Source: Solea solea (taxonomy: Eukaryota > Chordata > Actinopteri > Pleuronectiformes > Soleidae). From it: 64,000 nucleotides of DNA. Positions 12,125-37,526 of this stretch are shown here, one piece after another (position 1 is the first letter of the stretch; each line of letters starts with the position of its first letter). The position numbers and the translations under genes are program-made. The stretch covers positions 2,196,501 through 2,260,500 of the forward strand of contig NC_081138.1 in the NCBI RefSeq assembly GCF_958295425.1, in the 5' to 3' direction. The notes under the pieces were generated by a model that was given only the letters and a program-made list of their open reading frames with translations, searched no databases and was not told where the DNA came from.

Positions 12125-14470
12125 CTAACTTAAACCTGCCTTTCCTGTCCTACACTGACAGTTACAAGCAATCTTCACCAGCCATTTGGGATGATGCTAA
12201 CCCCAATGTCTTGGTTTGCTGCATGAAAAACTGTAAATCTCACAGTTGCCCAGACAAACGTTCCTTCTGATTCTGTAGCCTCGCCACAAAAAGGTCTTCT
12301 GCTAAAACCCTTATTTTGCTAAGCATGAAATCAAATCCACTTTCCCGTCCTCAGATCTCATTTTCTCTCCCTGCAGCCTTTCAACAACCATTGCTGTTGT
12401 AACATCTGCAAGAGGCGGCAGTTTCACAATTCAGAGCTTCTCGTGCGTTTAGCAAGACGTGGCACCAGAGTATTGACAAAGCAGACGCCTGAAAATGCTT
12501 GACTCCAATTTAAACAAATGCTTCACCATCTACAAAGTGATGTGATTTACACTACAAACCTGTCCATTCCAATCCTTTGTTTCGGAGGAAGATAAAAGCA
12601 TATCATGACAGGCCGAGTCACAAAATCAGATGGATCCTTGTCTGATTTTGGAAACGGCACAGTCATGGTATGCCACTCAGTCAGGATCCGTGGCCAGATT
12701 TCCTCACACAAAGAGAAGAAGGGGAAGGACGAAATGCCTTACCATGTTACGAGTCGACTCAATTTACCTTGTTCTCTGTTGTGTGAAGAAGACCCAGCTC
12801 ATAAAATCTTGACTGATTTAAAAATTGAGCAATTAAATAACTCAAACATGGATGCTGTTGGGTCATGCAGAGAGCTTGCGATCTTTTGCATGGTTTCCCA
12901 AACATTTAGAGGTCAGGTTACTGACCCCAACAATGTTAAATTCAATGACTTTTTGTCCTAAACTGATGAACCATTTGGGTAAATTAGATCAAGCATTTAA
13001 AGGTGTTTACATTGTTAGTAGTCCAATGACACTTCTTACCCAAACACATGAAGACGCAGTGAATCAGGATACGGCTACCTTTAGCAGATGCAACAGCAGC
13101 AGTGGGTGGTGGAAGTCTGCAGGGAGAAAACAATTGATATGGAGACAAGTTGGAGGAATCATTTAATGCAAAGCTCAATAAGAGTCAAATCGGAGAGAAA
13201 CTTTAGGGCAAGTCTACAAAAATCAGAGGAGGAACTTCGCCAACACATCTAAGAGATAGAAGTTTCTAATGCAACCAATCGAGACATTGGGCTTAAGCAT
13301 CTTCCTAAAGACTCTACAAGCTGCCTAAATTGTGAAATTTGAAAGAAAGTCATGGGTAATAACGGACTACAGACACTTGTTTGCTGAAATAGCTAGTGTA
13401 TGGTGAGTTAACTCTATGCTCTATCAATAAAGCCATAAAGTCCTATCATTTCAACCAGCTGCCAGCTTCGCAAATAAGAGGCAAAAGACCACTTGTGTTT
13501 ACATGTTTACATGATCACTGTTAACCACAAAGCTCAAGTCAATCCAAGAAAAAATCAAATAACGAATAATAAATGAAAAAGCTGCAGCTGCTCACTCCTG
13601 CCACAACAGTCTTTAACATGAAGCCAACTTCTGTCTGAATTCAGCCCACAGAATAAAAGTTTTATTTCAAGTCATCGTATCGAAAGATAAAAAGTTCGAA
13701 CATTTGGCGCAACTTTCACTTAAATAATCCGAGTTGTCTCTCTGCCAGGTTTGTGTCCTCCTAAAGAAAAGAAACGCGCTCTAATCCTGAAACCTACAAT
13801 CTCATTTATGAAAGAAACGATGCAGGATAGCCCTGCATCCCTAAGGCGAGTAACGCAGAGTTTTGCAGGGGAAGATAAAAATCCCCTGCTGGGAGGCCTC
13901 CCAACATGACGCGCAAAAACACTATGAACACAAAAAGGTTCAACTCCTTTAGAGGGAAATAAACTTGGCAGAGTGAGACAAGTCAGCATGAATATTGAAT
14001 GTGATTTCACTTAGTGACTACAAAGGCTGATGACAGTGTGCTAAGTTTAAGACTTAAATGGATATCAAAAGTGTGCCAACAAATGCCAGATTTAAAGTAT
14101 ATCATAACATTATCCATGGGCTGAATAACACCTGCAATCTAATGTGACTAAACTTGCATAGAAATCAAAGGTTTAGCTTCATAATCAAATCAGGAACCAG
14201 TTGAGAATAAAGGAAGACCTGGTGTAGAACTTTAGACAAGCTACAGTAAACTTTGACGCATTTACTACACGATTCATCAGCTTCCACGTTCGTCAACAGT
14301 CCAAGATGCAACTATGATAACTGAGATTCAAGACCACAATTACATTTTTAAATTAAAGCCATTTCAAAATAAGGTACCAGAATTTCCTGGAGAAATCAGA
14401 CGCCTCAAACTAATCGACTTTAAAATCATCCATTTAAGTTGAGACTAAAAAAGTGACTAAATACAACACA
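12125..14470. other. Presumed intron of the antisense transcript; nothing else supported
   Basis: No repeat, RNA or coding exon was recognised. Reading frames here (for example 12605-12961 on +) have no recognisable domain and no flanking splice support. Confidence 0.35.
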
Positions 14471-14522
14471 CAGGACAGACTGACAGAGACCAGACAGCAT
14501 GAGAGACAGAGAGACACAGGAC

Positions 14523-14527
<5 letters not shown>

Positions 14528-14594
<67 letters not shown>
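14528..14594. repeat. (GA)n microsatellite
   Basis: About 33 uninterrupted GA units, followed by CAGAGA variants. Lies inside the putative antisense transcription unit. Confidence 0.97.
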
Positions 14595-14610
<16 letters not shown>

Positions 14611-14971
14611 TGCCATGACGACAGTCTTGGCATGTGTCAGTGTGTAAAGGCCTTTGCACTCAGTAACGCAAAAAATAAATTATTGTAATGCCATTGTGTC
14701 GGGCATTGTAAATGTTTAGATGCAAATTAACTTTATAAATTGAGTGGACACGATTTACCCACAAAGACCATGTGGCAAAGGCCTTTAATACTTACCTGAA
14801 AGGTAAAAATGTTACCTGTTTTTGAAGGAATTTGAATTTGCTTGTCGTCTAAATGGTGTGCGTCTTGTCAGTCTTTCAGCATAAATTGTGTTCATCTTTC
14901 TGGTGCAGTAAAGTCTACTGGAGTGTTAGTCTTGGTCCAAAGGTCAGATCAACGTCAGTCCAAGTCAGTCA

Positions 14972-15117
<146 letters not shown>

Positions 15118-15190
15118 CCAGGAAAACGTAGTAGGAAAAACAGATCAGAAATGATAGACTGGCATAAACACCAAGAACTAGTACAGTCAT

Positions 15191-17193
15191 GACACAGTGG
15201 CCATGAAGAATGAAGATTCAGGTCAGAGCAGGTATAGTAATGGCACGGCGGCCAAGCAAGAAAGATAACCTGCACTTACCATTTGAAATTTTACCTGAAC
15301 TAAAACTAAAACACAATCTAATTAGGATGGACATGCAGGGATGTCGGTGCTCCTCTTGACTGATGCTAGAAGAAAAGTACAGGTTAGTTCACTTACTGTG
15401 CATGGACGCGGAAGGCACCCATGTTTGTCTATGTAAAAGGACTATACGCGCAAGGCCACACATACAAGAACACAAGTAGCTCACGAAGGCGCGGGCACAG
15501 TTAGCGATCATGGCCTACTTGCATTAAGGGACGTATGGCCATACTAAGGCAATGGCACAGCTGCCATCCAAAGCCAGGTATCTTTAACTTTAACGTTCTA
15601 GGGCTAATGGTAGATTAATGGCCACGATGGAAAAGACAAAAACAAAAAAAAAGGCACAGCGGCCAAGAAGTCTAAGCCTTGAGACTCAACGTTACCTTTA
15701 TTCCTACCATCTAGCTTTAACTGTACATTTAAACCTCATTTAAGATCTGGTCCTCCAACATCACTATATTTTAGTCCAAGTTGATTATTTTTTTTCCTTT
15801 TAGAAGTGAGGAACGGCACGAGGAGGGCCAGGACAGATCGACACGGCGGCCGGAAGAGCGATGGCCCGCGGCCTGCGTAACAGTTGAAAAAGAAAAAGTG
15901 GTTAAGAGTACAGTGGCAAGAACACGCCTCCATAGAGAGGCGTGTTCTTACCATTGCATGTAAATTCGGTAGTTAGCTGTGGGCAGCCAGACTAGCAAAG
16001 TCAGTTGCCGACACCTAAGTAACTTCACGTTCCAAAAAACACAACACACAAGTTTTCTTTTGTTTATTCCCCTACTCTGCAAACCCTAGCACACATGGAG
16101 GGCAAGAAGGTAGCCCCCCCCCCCCAGAGAAGAAATAAGAAAATATGGACTCACCCTTTGTAGACGGACCTAAAAAGGAAATGTTAGTGCATTATAACTT
16201 ATCAAGCATCTAAGCCCTTCAAGACACCAGATCTACTTTAATGTGAACTGCTGAACATAATCATATTCTCACACCATCTTAACTATTCAATCCAGGCATC
16301 TGTGTCACACACAACACATTCATTCAGAAAGAGAGAATCTCAAACACTCCATCAGTCACCTCATTCTTTCAAATCACTCGCTCAGCAGTTCCACAAAAAT
16401 ATAACCAACAAGGACCAGATTTACAGACCACTCAATAAAAGTGGTCAGGAACATACAAAACCAACCTGTGGCAGATGCTCCATGTACAACCCTCAGCTAT
16501 TTGACAGATGGAAAGCAGGAGAATAGAAGGAACGTGGCCATGTTGGACAATCCAGAGAGATGTAGGCACAGCGGCCAAGAAAGAGTGGGGACACAGCGGC
16601 CACCCAGAATTAAACCATCACACCTACTATTTGACGACCTTCATGAAGATCAGTCTGTGGGAAAAAACAAACAAAACAATGTTTGAGTCCAGTCTCCAGC
16701 CCCGACAATGTTCAAGTTCTATTCTAACAGTGAAACAAAGAAATTAACATCATCACAATTGATGTAGAATAAAGTTGATTAAGATTTAAGGAATGCCTTA
16801 GTATAGAAATGTCATTAACACATACAGCCACACTCTTTAAAAGCACAAAAAAACTTATTATACATGTGTGATTAAATTAATATGATATATTGCCATCAGT
16901 TAAATAGATTAAATTATCTCTAAAAGGTGTCACTCACCTTTTTTGACAGCCTCAGGATTTTGTATATGGCGGTCCGACCAGGTCTCCGTGAGCAGGAAGC
17001 AGGTTGTTCCTTTAAAAGAAAAAAAAGTTTGTATTTTAATGACTACGTTAAAAGTTAAGAATTATAAAAGACATGTATAACCCTGAATCTGTTTTTAAAC
17101 ATTTAACATAAAAAAACAAATAAGTCCTTGCAGTGAAAAACTCAATAGTAATGACTATGAGTGGAACAGTGAGTTAACATAGCACAGCAGCCA
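15191..17193. repeat. Dispersed 13-base motif cluster, consensus GGCACAGCGGCCA
   Basis: Exact or near-exact copies lie at 15191, 15242, 15554, 15653, 15841 (partial), 16565, 16590 and 17181, with weaker ones at 15494 and 15815. Several copies are followed by AAGAAG or AAGCAAG. Sequence between copies is unrelated. In the - strand transcript the motif reads UGGCCGCUGUGCC. Function unknown. Confidence 0.6.
15914..15955. other. Perfect 13-bp hairpin
   Basis: AAGAACACGCCTC is followed after a 6-base loop by GAGGCGTGTTCTT. The stem extends further with mismatches. Stem length is short for a pre-miRNA. It could be a structured RNA piece or the core of a small palindromic element. Confidence 0.55.
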
Positions 17194-18129
17194 TTTTAAC
17201 TTGTTTTGTCTATTTTGATAATGGATTGGTTTGAGTTTGAGTTTTTTTTTGTTTAGTGTGAATATTTCCTCATTTCTTTGCTCTATTTAAGCAATCATTG
17301 AAACCAAATACTTTAAGAATATAACTGAATTTAGAAACAGTGAACCACATTTAACATTTTATGGACCAAACAAGAAAATAAATTAACAAAACTTTAATAA
17401 AATAAAGAAAAGTTTGGGATCATTTTTGATCTTATATCACCAAATAAGGTATAATGCAGTTCATGGCCGACATTCTATGTTTCCATTATTTAATTTGATT
17501 TTTCATTTTTAAATGGGTCTCAAATGTACAATTACTTGTAGCCTGCCATAGTGGAAAAATACTATTCTAAATAAATAAAAACCTATGAACACAAATAACC
17601 TGTCTACTTCTGTGAATAAACATTACTCCAATGCCAAACTATTACCTGGACACTGGAGTAAAACACTTTCTGAGTACAAATACCATGATCATTTGTAAAG
17701 TAGGAAGGATCTCTTACCCTGTTATGGTCATTTAGTAGAGTTTAATTAATTAAACTGCAGGCTACTAATTTAATTAAACCCTGAACCAACATTCAACCTT
17801 TCATATCATTTGGATTTATTATTTGGCTTAATCTGGGATGTTTTACAGTATGAATTAACAAAACACTTGAATGACCACGCAGTCTTTTCTAAACTGTTAT
17901 TGCTGACATTGCTGTCAGTGCTTGGGAGGTTGTTATGGCGTCAGTTGTCCACCAGATGTCACCGTCACTGAAGCGTTGAATCTTTTTCGACACAATTGTT
18001 AGGAAAGCCTCAGAGCTTCATAAGGCTTCATAAGGCTTCACTTGCCCACTTCACCACCACCACCATTAAGAGAACTTGACAAAAGTTACTCACCATTCTG
18101 GACGGGCCACCAATCTGGACCAGGTCGAA

Positions 18130-18250
18130 CACGCCATCTTGGAGCGCCTTGCTGCGTTTTTACACAGGAGCTGATGCACGCGACCACCTGTTCGGCGTGT
18201 GACGTCACGCCGCGGTAGTTTTCTTTTGTTTTCACTACTTTGTTTTAAAG
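18130..18250 (-). promoter_or_regulatory. Promoter region of the antisense transcript with CRE
   Basis: A perfect cAMP-response element palindrome, TGACGTCA, lies at 18200-18207 in locally GC-rich, CpG-containing sequence about 65 bases upstream of the ATG at 18137 on the - strand. Such CREs (CREB/ATF sites) are typical close to start sites. No TATA box is clear. Confidence 0.5.
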
Positions 18251-20470
18251 TTCCCTCCTTCTTTTTTGAGGTTTTAGGGCGGTTGGTGCATTAGCGTCAC
18301 AAGTTCCCTCCTCCCGGAACAGTTTCAGTAGTTAAGCAGCGACACTTCGTCTTTTTTTTTTTTCGTTCCACGGCTCGTGCGGCGTCTCTTCAAAGTGACA
18401 TCACGGAACTGTTGGCTGGATGAAGATTAAATAAGAAGAGGAGGAGGAGGTCAACCCCGGTCATCAGCTGACTGAAAAACACCTGCGTGAAGACGAGCAG
18501 GTGTGTTGTGTGTCATCAATCAATCAATCAGTCCCCTCTTTAAGCCTTCTTCTTCTTCTTCTTCTTTTCTGAGGTTTTCTGGCGGTTAGTAAACAACGAT
18601 TTGGTCATTACCGCCACCATGTGGTATGGAGTGTGGATCGAAATGTTGCTCTAACTCAGTGGTTCTCTATTATTTTCTGTCATGCCCCCCCCAGAGGACA
18701 GAAATGTTTTCAAGCCCCGAATTGAAATACTATTGATCATTTTTTATTTATTTATCTGTATAACCCCCCCCCCCCCCACACACACACACTTCAACGCCCC
18801 ACTATTTAAGAAGTACTGATCTAACTGAACTATTACTTAAAAGTAAAAATAATAAAATAAATAATAATTATATATATCTATATATACAGATATACATACT
18901 ACAAAACACAAAAAACAACAACCTATATATGCATACACATACATACACCTATTCATACACACACACATCCTATATCCTCCCAATAAACTTTGTGGTTTTA
19001 AGGAACTGAAGTAATATCGTGTAACACTCACTTACAGTGATCACATCTGTCTGTGTTGTGTTTATTGATGAGAAATAACGTGTTGTTCAATCCTCTATGG
19101 CCAAATCTGATCCTTCAGCACTTTCCTTCAGGCCCTTGCAACTTTCCCCCAACTATGATGAGATTTAAAGCGGTCGCAGAGACCTCAGTGAAGTGTGTTG
19201 TGTCCTGCGCTACATTAACTGCCCGGGCTTCTCTGAATCCATTTCCTGGCGTGCATGAATAGTCGTGTCATATCATGTAATGGAGAATCTTAAGCACCGT
19301 GCAGGCCGCAGACTTTACTGTGGCTCCATGTCCACGGTCAAACTCATTAATAACGTCTTTGGTAAAAGGAGGAAGTCTGCCTGATGGAGGAAATCAGCGG
19401 TGACTAAATATTATTATGTTACTCTTTGTCTGGACTCTCCAGGCTTTTTGATTTGGTTAACCAGTGCGGACAAATGTATTCTAAACATTTTACAATGCCA
19501 GGTGAATGGGAACAGGAAATGTCAGTGTCCTTCCGAAGGATGGAGAAAAATGACAGCTTCACTTCTTTCACTACAAAGATATTCATTTCAGCCAACAAAT
19601 AAATAAATATTGTACGGTGTAAAAGGAAGACGTATGTTCAGGTGACCTCTGTTTATCTTTTATTTCATCATCATAACTCACCAGCTATGATTTGTGGTCA
19701 TTTACTAACAGCACGAGTTAAGATCATGTCATGATTAGTCAGGTTTTTAGCTCATTCGCAGAAAATGTATTCAAAACTGAAAAATATTATCATTTAATTA
19801 TCATATAAACTGTTGAACAGTTCATGGTTTCTGCTCAAATAGAAGAATTTGCTGGGATTTTCAATTAAAATGACTGTAATTTATTTAAAATACAAAAACA
19901 TATTAGAGTTATAACTCTATCTTTTTTTCTTTAATATGTTATATCTTTTAAACAGAACCAGTGTATCTCTATCTTTATTTTTAATTGATTTGATTTAGTT
20001 ATTTTTTGCTTATATATATATATATACATATTAATGTATATATATATATATATATATATAGATAGATAGATAGATAGATATATATATTTATATCTATATA
20101 GATATAGATATATATATATCTATATCTATATAGATATAGATATATATCATTAATTTAGCTGTGAAATGTTTTCAAATGTTTAAATATTTGGTAAATAAAC
20201 ATCAATATTTCAATAAAAACACTCGACACTAACACCTCCGGCCACTAGATGGAGCCAAAAACTAATGATTACAGGTTACCGCTGAGCAGCAACTGTTTCC
20301 CGTGTGTCTTATAAACTACACTCACACTGAAAAAATAAGTCAAGTTGGTATTTTGGCTAAAGTTCTGCACTAGAAGCGTATATTTGATAAAAAAACGCAA
20401 GGTTTTCGTGTTATATCAGGACACACATGAGCCAACAGGGGGCGTGATGTGTCCCTGAACGACGAGAAGC
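18251..20470. other. Intergenic between antisense promoter and stk33 first exon
   Basis: Contains simple repeats: (CTT)n at 18549-18565, a C-rich and CA stretch at 18765-18790, and AT-rich 18840-18970. A TA/GATA stretch lies at 20010-20150 and includes self-complementary TATCTATATAGATA-type sequence. No gene is seen. Confidence 0.5.
20010..20150. repeat. TA/GATA low-complexity palindromic stretch
   Basis: Alternating TATATA, a GATA run (20060-20078) and repeated ATATAGATATAGATATAT blocks that are reverse complements of each other. Confidence 0.9.
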
Positions 20471-20585
20471 TGTGTCAATCATTAGAGTTTTGTCCTTCTT
20501 CGCTTCCCTTACTGCCTCACTCGCTCATTCACTCAGTCACTCGGTGAAAAAGTTTTGTTACAGTGTTACAGCCGCGTCATGCAGC

Positions 20586-34839
<14,254 letters not shown>

Positions 34840-35390
34840 TACCCATGCAGAGTTAAACTGAATTGTACAAATCAAATTTAATGAATTCATTGATTGATTG
34901 AGAGTTCACTCGAGGTTCACTTTATTTGATAAGCGTGCTATTTAATGTCATTCTGCTTGTTTTTTGAATGTAATTGTGTCATGTTTTGGTGACGGGAATG
35001 TAACTACAGTACTGTGAACGTACGAGTACGAGAAAGCGAGTGTCCATAGCCTCTGGAAAACTCTCTGGGAAAATGCCAAGCGGCCAAAACATACACTCGC
35101 ACTATTTGAGTGGCTTTGCAATCGCAGAGAATGAATGACACAAGGCTTTTACGATGAGTCGCCAGGGAGATTAGAAACACACTTACAACTAGCGTCTTAT
35201 TAATTGTGTCGTATTATTATTTTTGATTCACTGTGAACCTTCTCCCTACATAGGAAGTAATTGTCACCTAACAATAACCAAATAAGAAAAGGGAATGTGA
35301 GTTTATGACTGTGAGAATTGGTTAGTGGACATCAGGGACACCCACACACTCAAAGTAGAGTTAATAAATATTTGTCTGTATGAAGGAATA
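34840..35390 (+). other. stk33: Probable stk33 3' UTR and poly(A) signal
   Basis: The first canonical AATAAA after the stop lies at 35363-35368 in AT-rich sequence. No earlier AATAAA or ATTAAA was seen, so a UTR of about 0.5 kb is inferred. Confidence 0.45.
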
Positions 35391-36119
35391 CAGGAATGTG
35401 CCAAATATCACAACAGACCTTTTTGCACATTTATATAAAATGAAAATAACAAAAAAACAACGGCTTTACGATGACATGTTAGTAAGAAGGCGGCAGGTGA
35501 TTATACAGGATATCGCGGAGCGACATGAAAGCAAACAATAGGGATTTTTTTTCTCTCCGCTCTGACCTCTCAATTCCAAAACCACCATATACGCAGTGAC
35601 TGCATCCTCTCTGTGTCAAAACAGCAAAAGTGTCACACAGGCTGGTTCCGCTCCATGTGAAGGCAGAGGATTGGGACCGGGGGCAGCCGCGGGTCTAATC
35701 CCGCACGGAGGCCATTGAAAGCAGTGGGAGCTACTTTGAGGGCACTGCCATTCAAACTGCAGAATAATCCTCCCAGCATAGATACAACATTAAAGTAGCC
35801 AAGCATAACACACAGAGGCTGAATTTCAAATTCACCCATTTGCATCTTGAAGTGAACGAGTGCCAACGCGGGAGCCTCGTGTTCAGACACGGGCTCTGTT
35901 TTTAGTGTGAATGTGCAGATTTCTGTGCATGTTTTTATACAGATGTGTCATTAGAATGAACACATGACTTATCTTTGATTCAAGCTGTTTGCCAAAAGAG
36001 AAAAAAAAACAACCACAAACTGCAACGTTATTGACATGAACTGTTACTACAGACAGCAGATGGAGCTGTAGGAAGTCACTGAATTCATTTCCTGTGCTTA
36101 GTCTGACAGGAGAGTGCCA

Positions 36120-36480
36120 CCATTGAAGCTTCCTATACCTTGACGTGTGCACGGAGATGTTTAATTAGAATTGATGGCTTAAGTCGGTCGCCATGCCAAA
36201 CTGTGATGTCCATGTAATCTGTCGCTAATTATTATGTGGTTAATGTCTTGGTGGATTATTCAAACAAAAATAAATGGTGGAGATAATCATTTTTCTGGAG
36301 TTTGTCTTATTCACCATTGACTCGCTGAGGTAACTAAACCTACTTTCCTTTAGATGACCTCAATTAATTTGCATGCAAGTCTGTGCAGATAACCGCATAC
36401 AGTATATACATGGCCAAGAGATCTCAACATATGGTCCTTATTGTCTTGCTCCAGACTTTTAATTAATTATGGAGGAAACA
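36120..36480. promoter_or_regulatory. Candidate conserved non-coding element
   Basis: Complex, non-repetitive AT-rich sequence with several TAATTA/ATTAAT words, TGATGG and an octamer ATTTGCAT at 36367-36374. The style resembles vertebrate developmental enhancers. Only an alignment could establish conservation. Confidence 0.2.
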
Positions 36481-37455
36481 AGGAAAAAAGCAGAATATAA
36501 CCTACAGCAGATTACAGGAGCCTCAGGTTGAAGGTAATTTACAGAGCGAAAGACGTCGAGAAAACGTGGAAGAATCCGTTTCCTCATGAATGACGATCGC
36601 GGGGTTCAGCTCCTGTTAAAACACTGTCAGTTCCAATTGTTGGAGGGAAAACAGGAGCCTCCAGGTTTACTTTTACTGCTTTGCCAACAAAAATAAAAGA
36701 ACTGGGAAAGAGGTGGGAGGGGAAAGGATGAGGGGGGGGGGGCTGTGCAGCACGAAAGAGGCCGCTGGATAGGTTAGGGGCGTGAATTTGGGACAAAGCA
36801 TGGAGGCAAAGGAAATTAGAAAATTCGTCGAGATGGAACAGGGGATGCGCCCCCCCCTTCACCCCCCCGATTCTCCTCCAGCAGTGCTTGTGACAGATGG
36901 AAGAAATGGTGGGTGGGTTGACGGGCTGCAGGGATTAAGAACACTGCAGTCCCATTTTGGAGCCTGAAGAGAGCGTCACACGTGCAGAGGTGGGGCGCAC
37001 AGAGGCACTTGTGGAGAGAGTCGCGGGGCGTGTGAAGCGGGTGCATGCCGGGTAATGTCAAAAGAGGCAAGGATGCTTCCTGTCCCTCAGCTCCCCCTCT
37101 GCTCCATTCACCTTTATCCACTGAGGAGCATGGAGGGGGCGGTTAGGAGAAGGGAGGGAGGGTGCATCTCAATAACCTTAATAGAGCTTCTCTTAATTAA
37201 TCAGCTCATCTGCAGAGACCCGATACCTGCAGCTGAACCCACCACCCCCCCACCCTCCGCCGCGCTCCTCCAACCTTACCCCAAACACAACATCATCACA
37301 CTGCTGCTGTGACATTGTGGTAATGAGGTAACGCGGCTACAATGTCATGGAAATGTTGCAGAGACGTTATCAGTGGGAGCTCATCACACATGCTGATGTT
37401 CCCGATCCCCTTCAGTGTTTGCATTGTGTGTGTGGAGATGCGTGTGCTCATGTGT

Positions 37456-37492
37456 GCTGCTGCTGCTGCTGCTCCTGCTGCTGCTGCTGCTG

Positions 37493-37526
<34 letters not shown>
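37456..37526. repeat. Interrupted (CTG)n triplet repeat
   Basis: CTG/GCT repeat with two CTC-type interruptions near 37473 and 37494. It lies outside any recognised exon and causes poly-Leu/Ala/Cys shadow frames. Confidence 0.95.

Noticed and set aside
12605..12961. 118-residue + strand frame
   Set aside because: No recognisable domain, no splice sites in phase, runs through AT-rich sequence opposite the antisense unit.
15191..17193. REST/NRSF sites as explanation of the GGCACAGCGGCCA motif
   Set aside because: Only a loose resemblance to one half-site (GGACAGCGCC); order of bases differs and the other half is absent.
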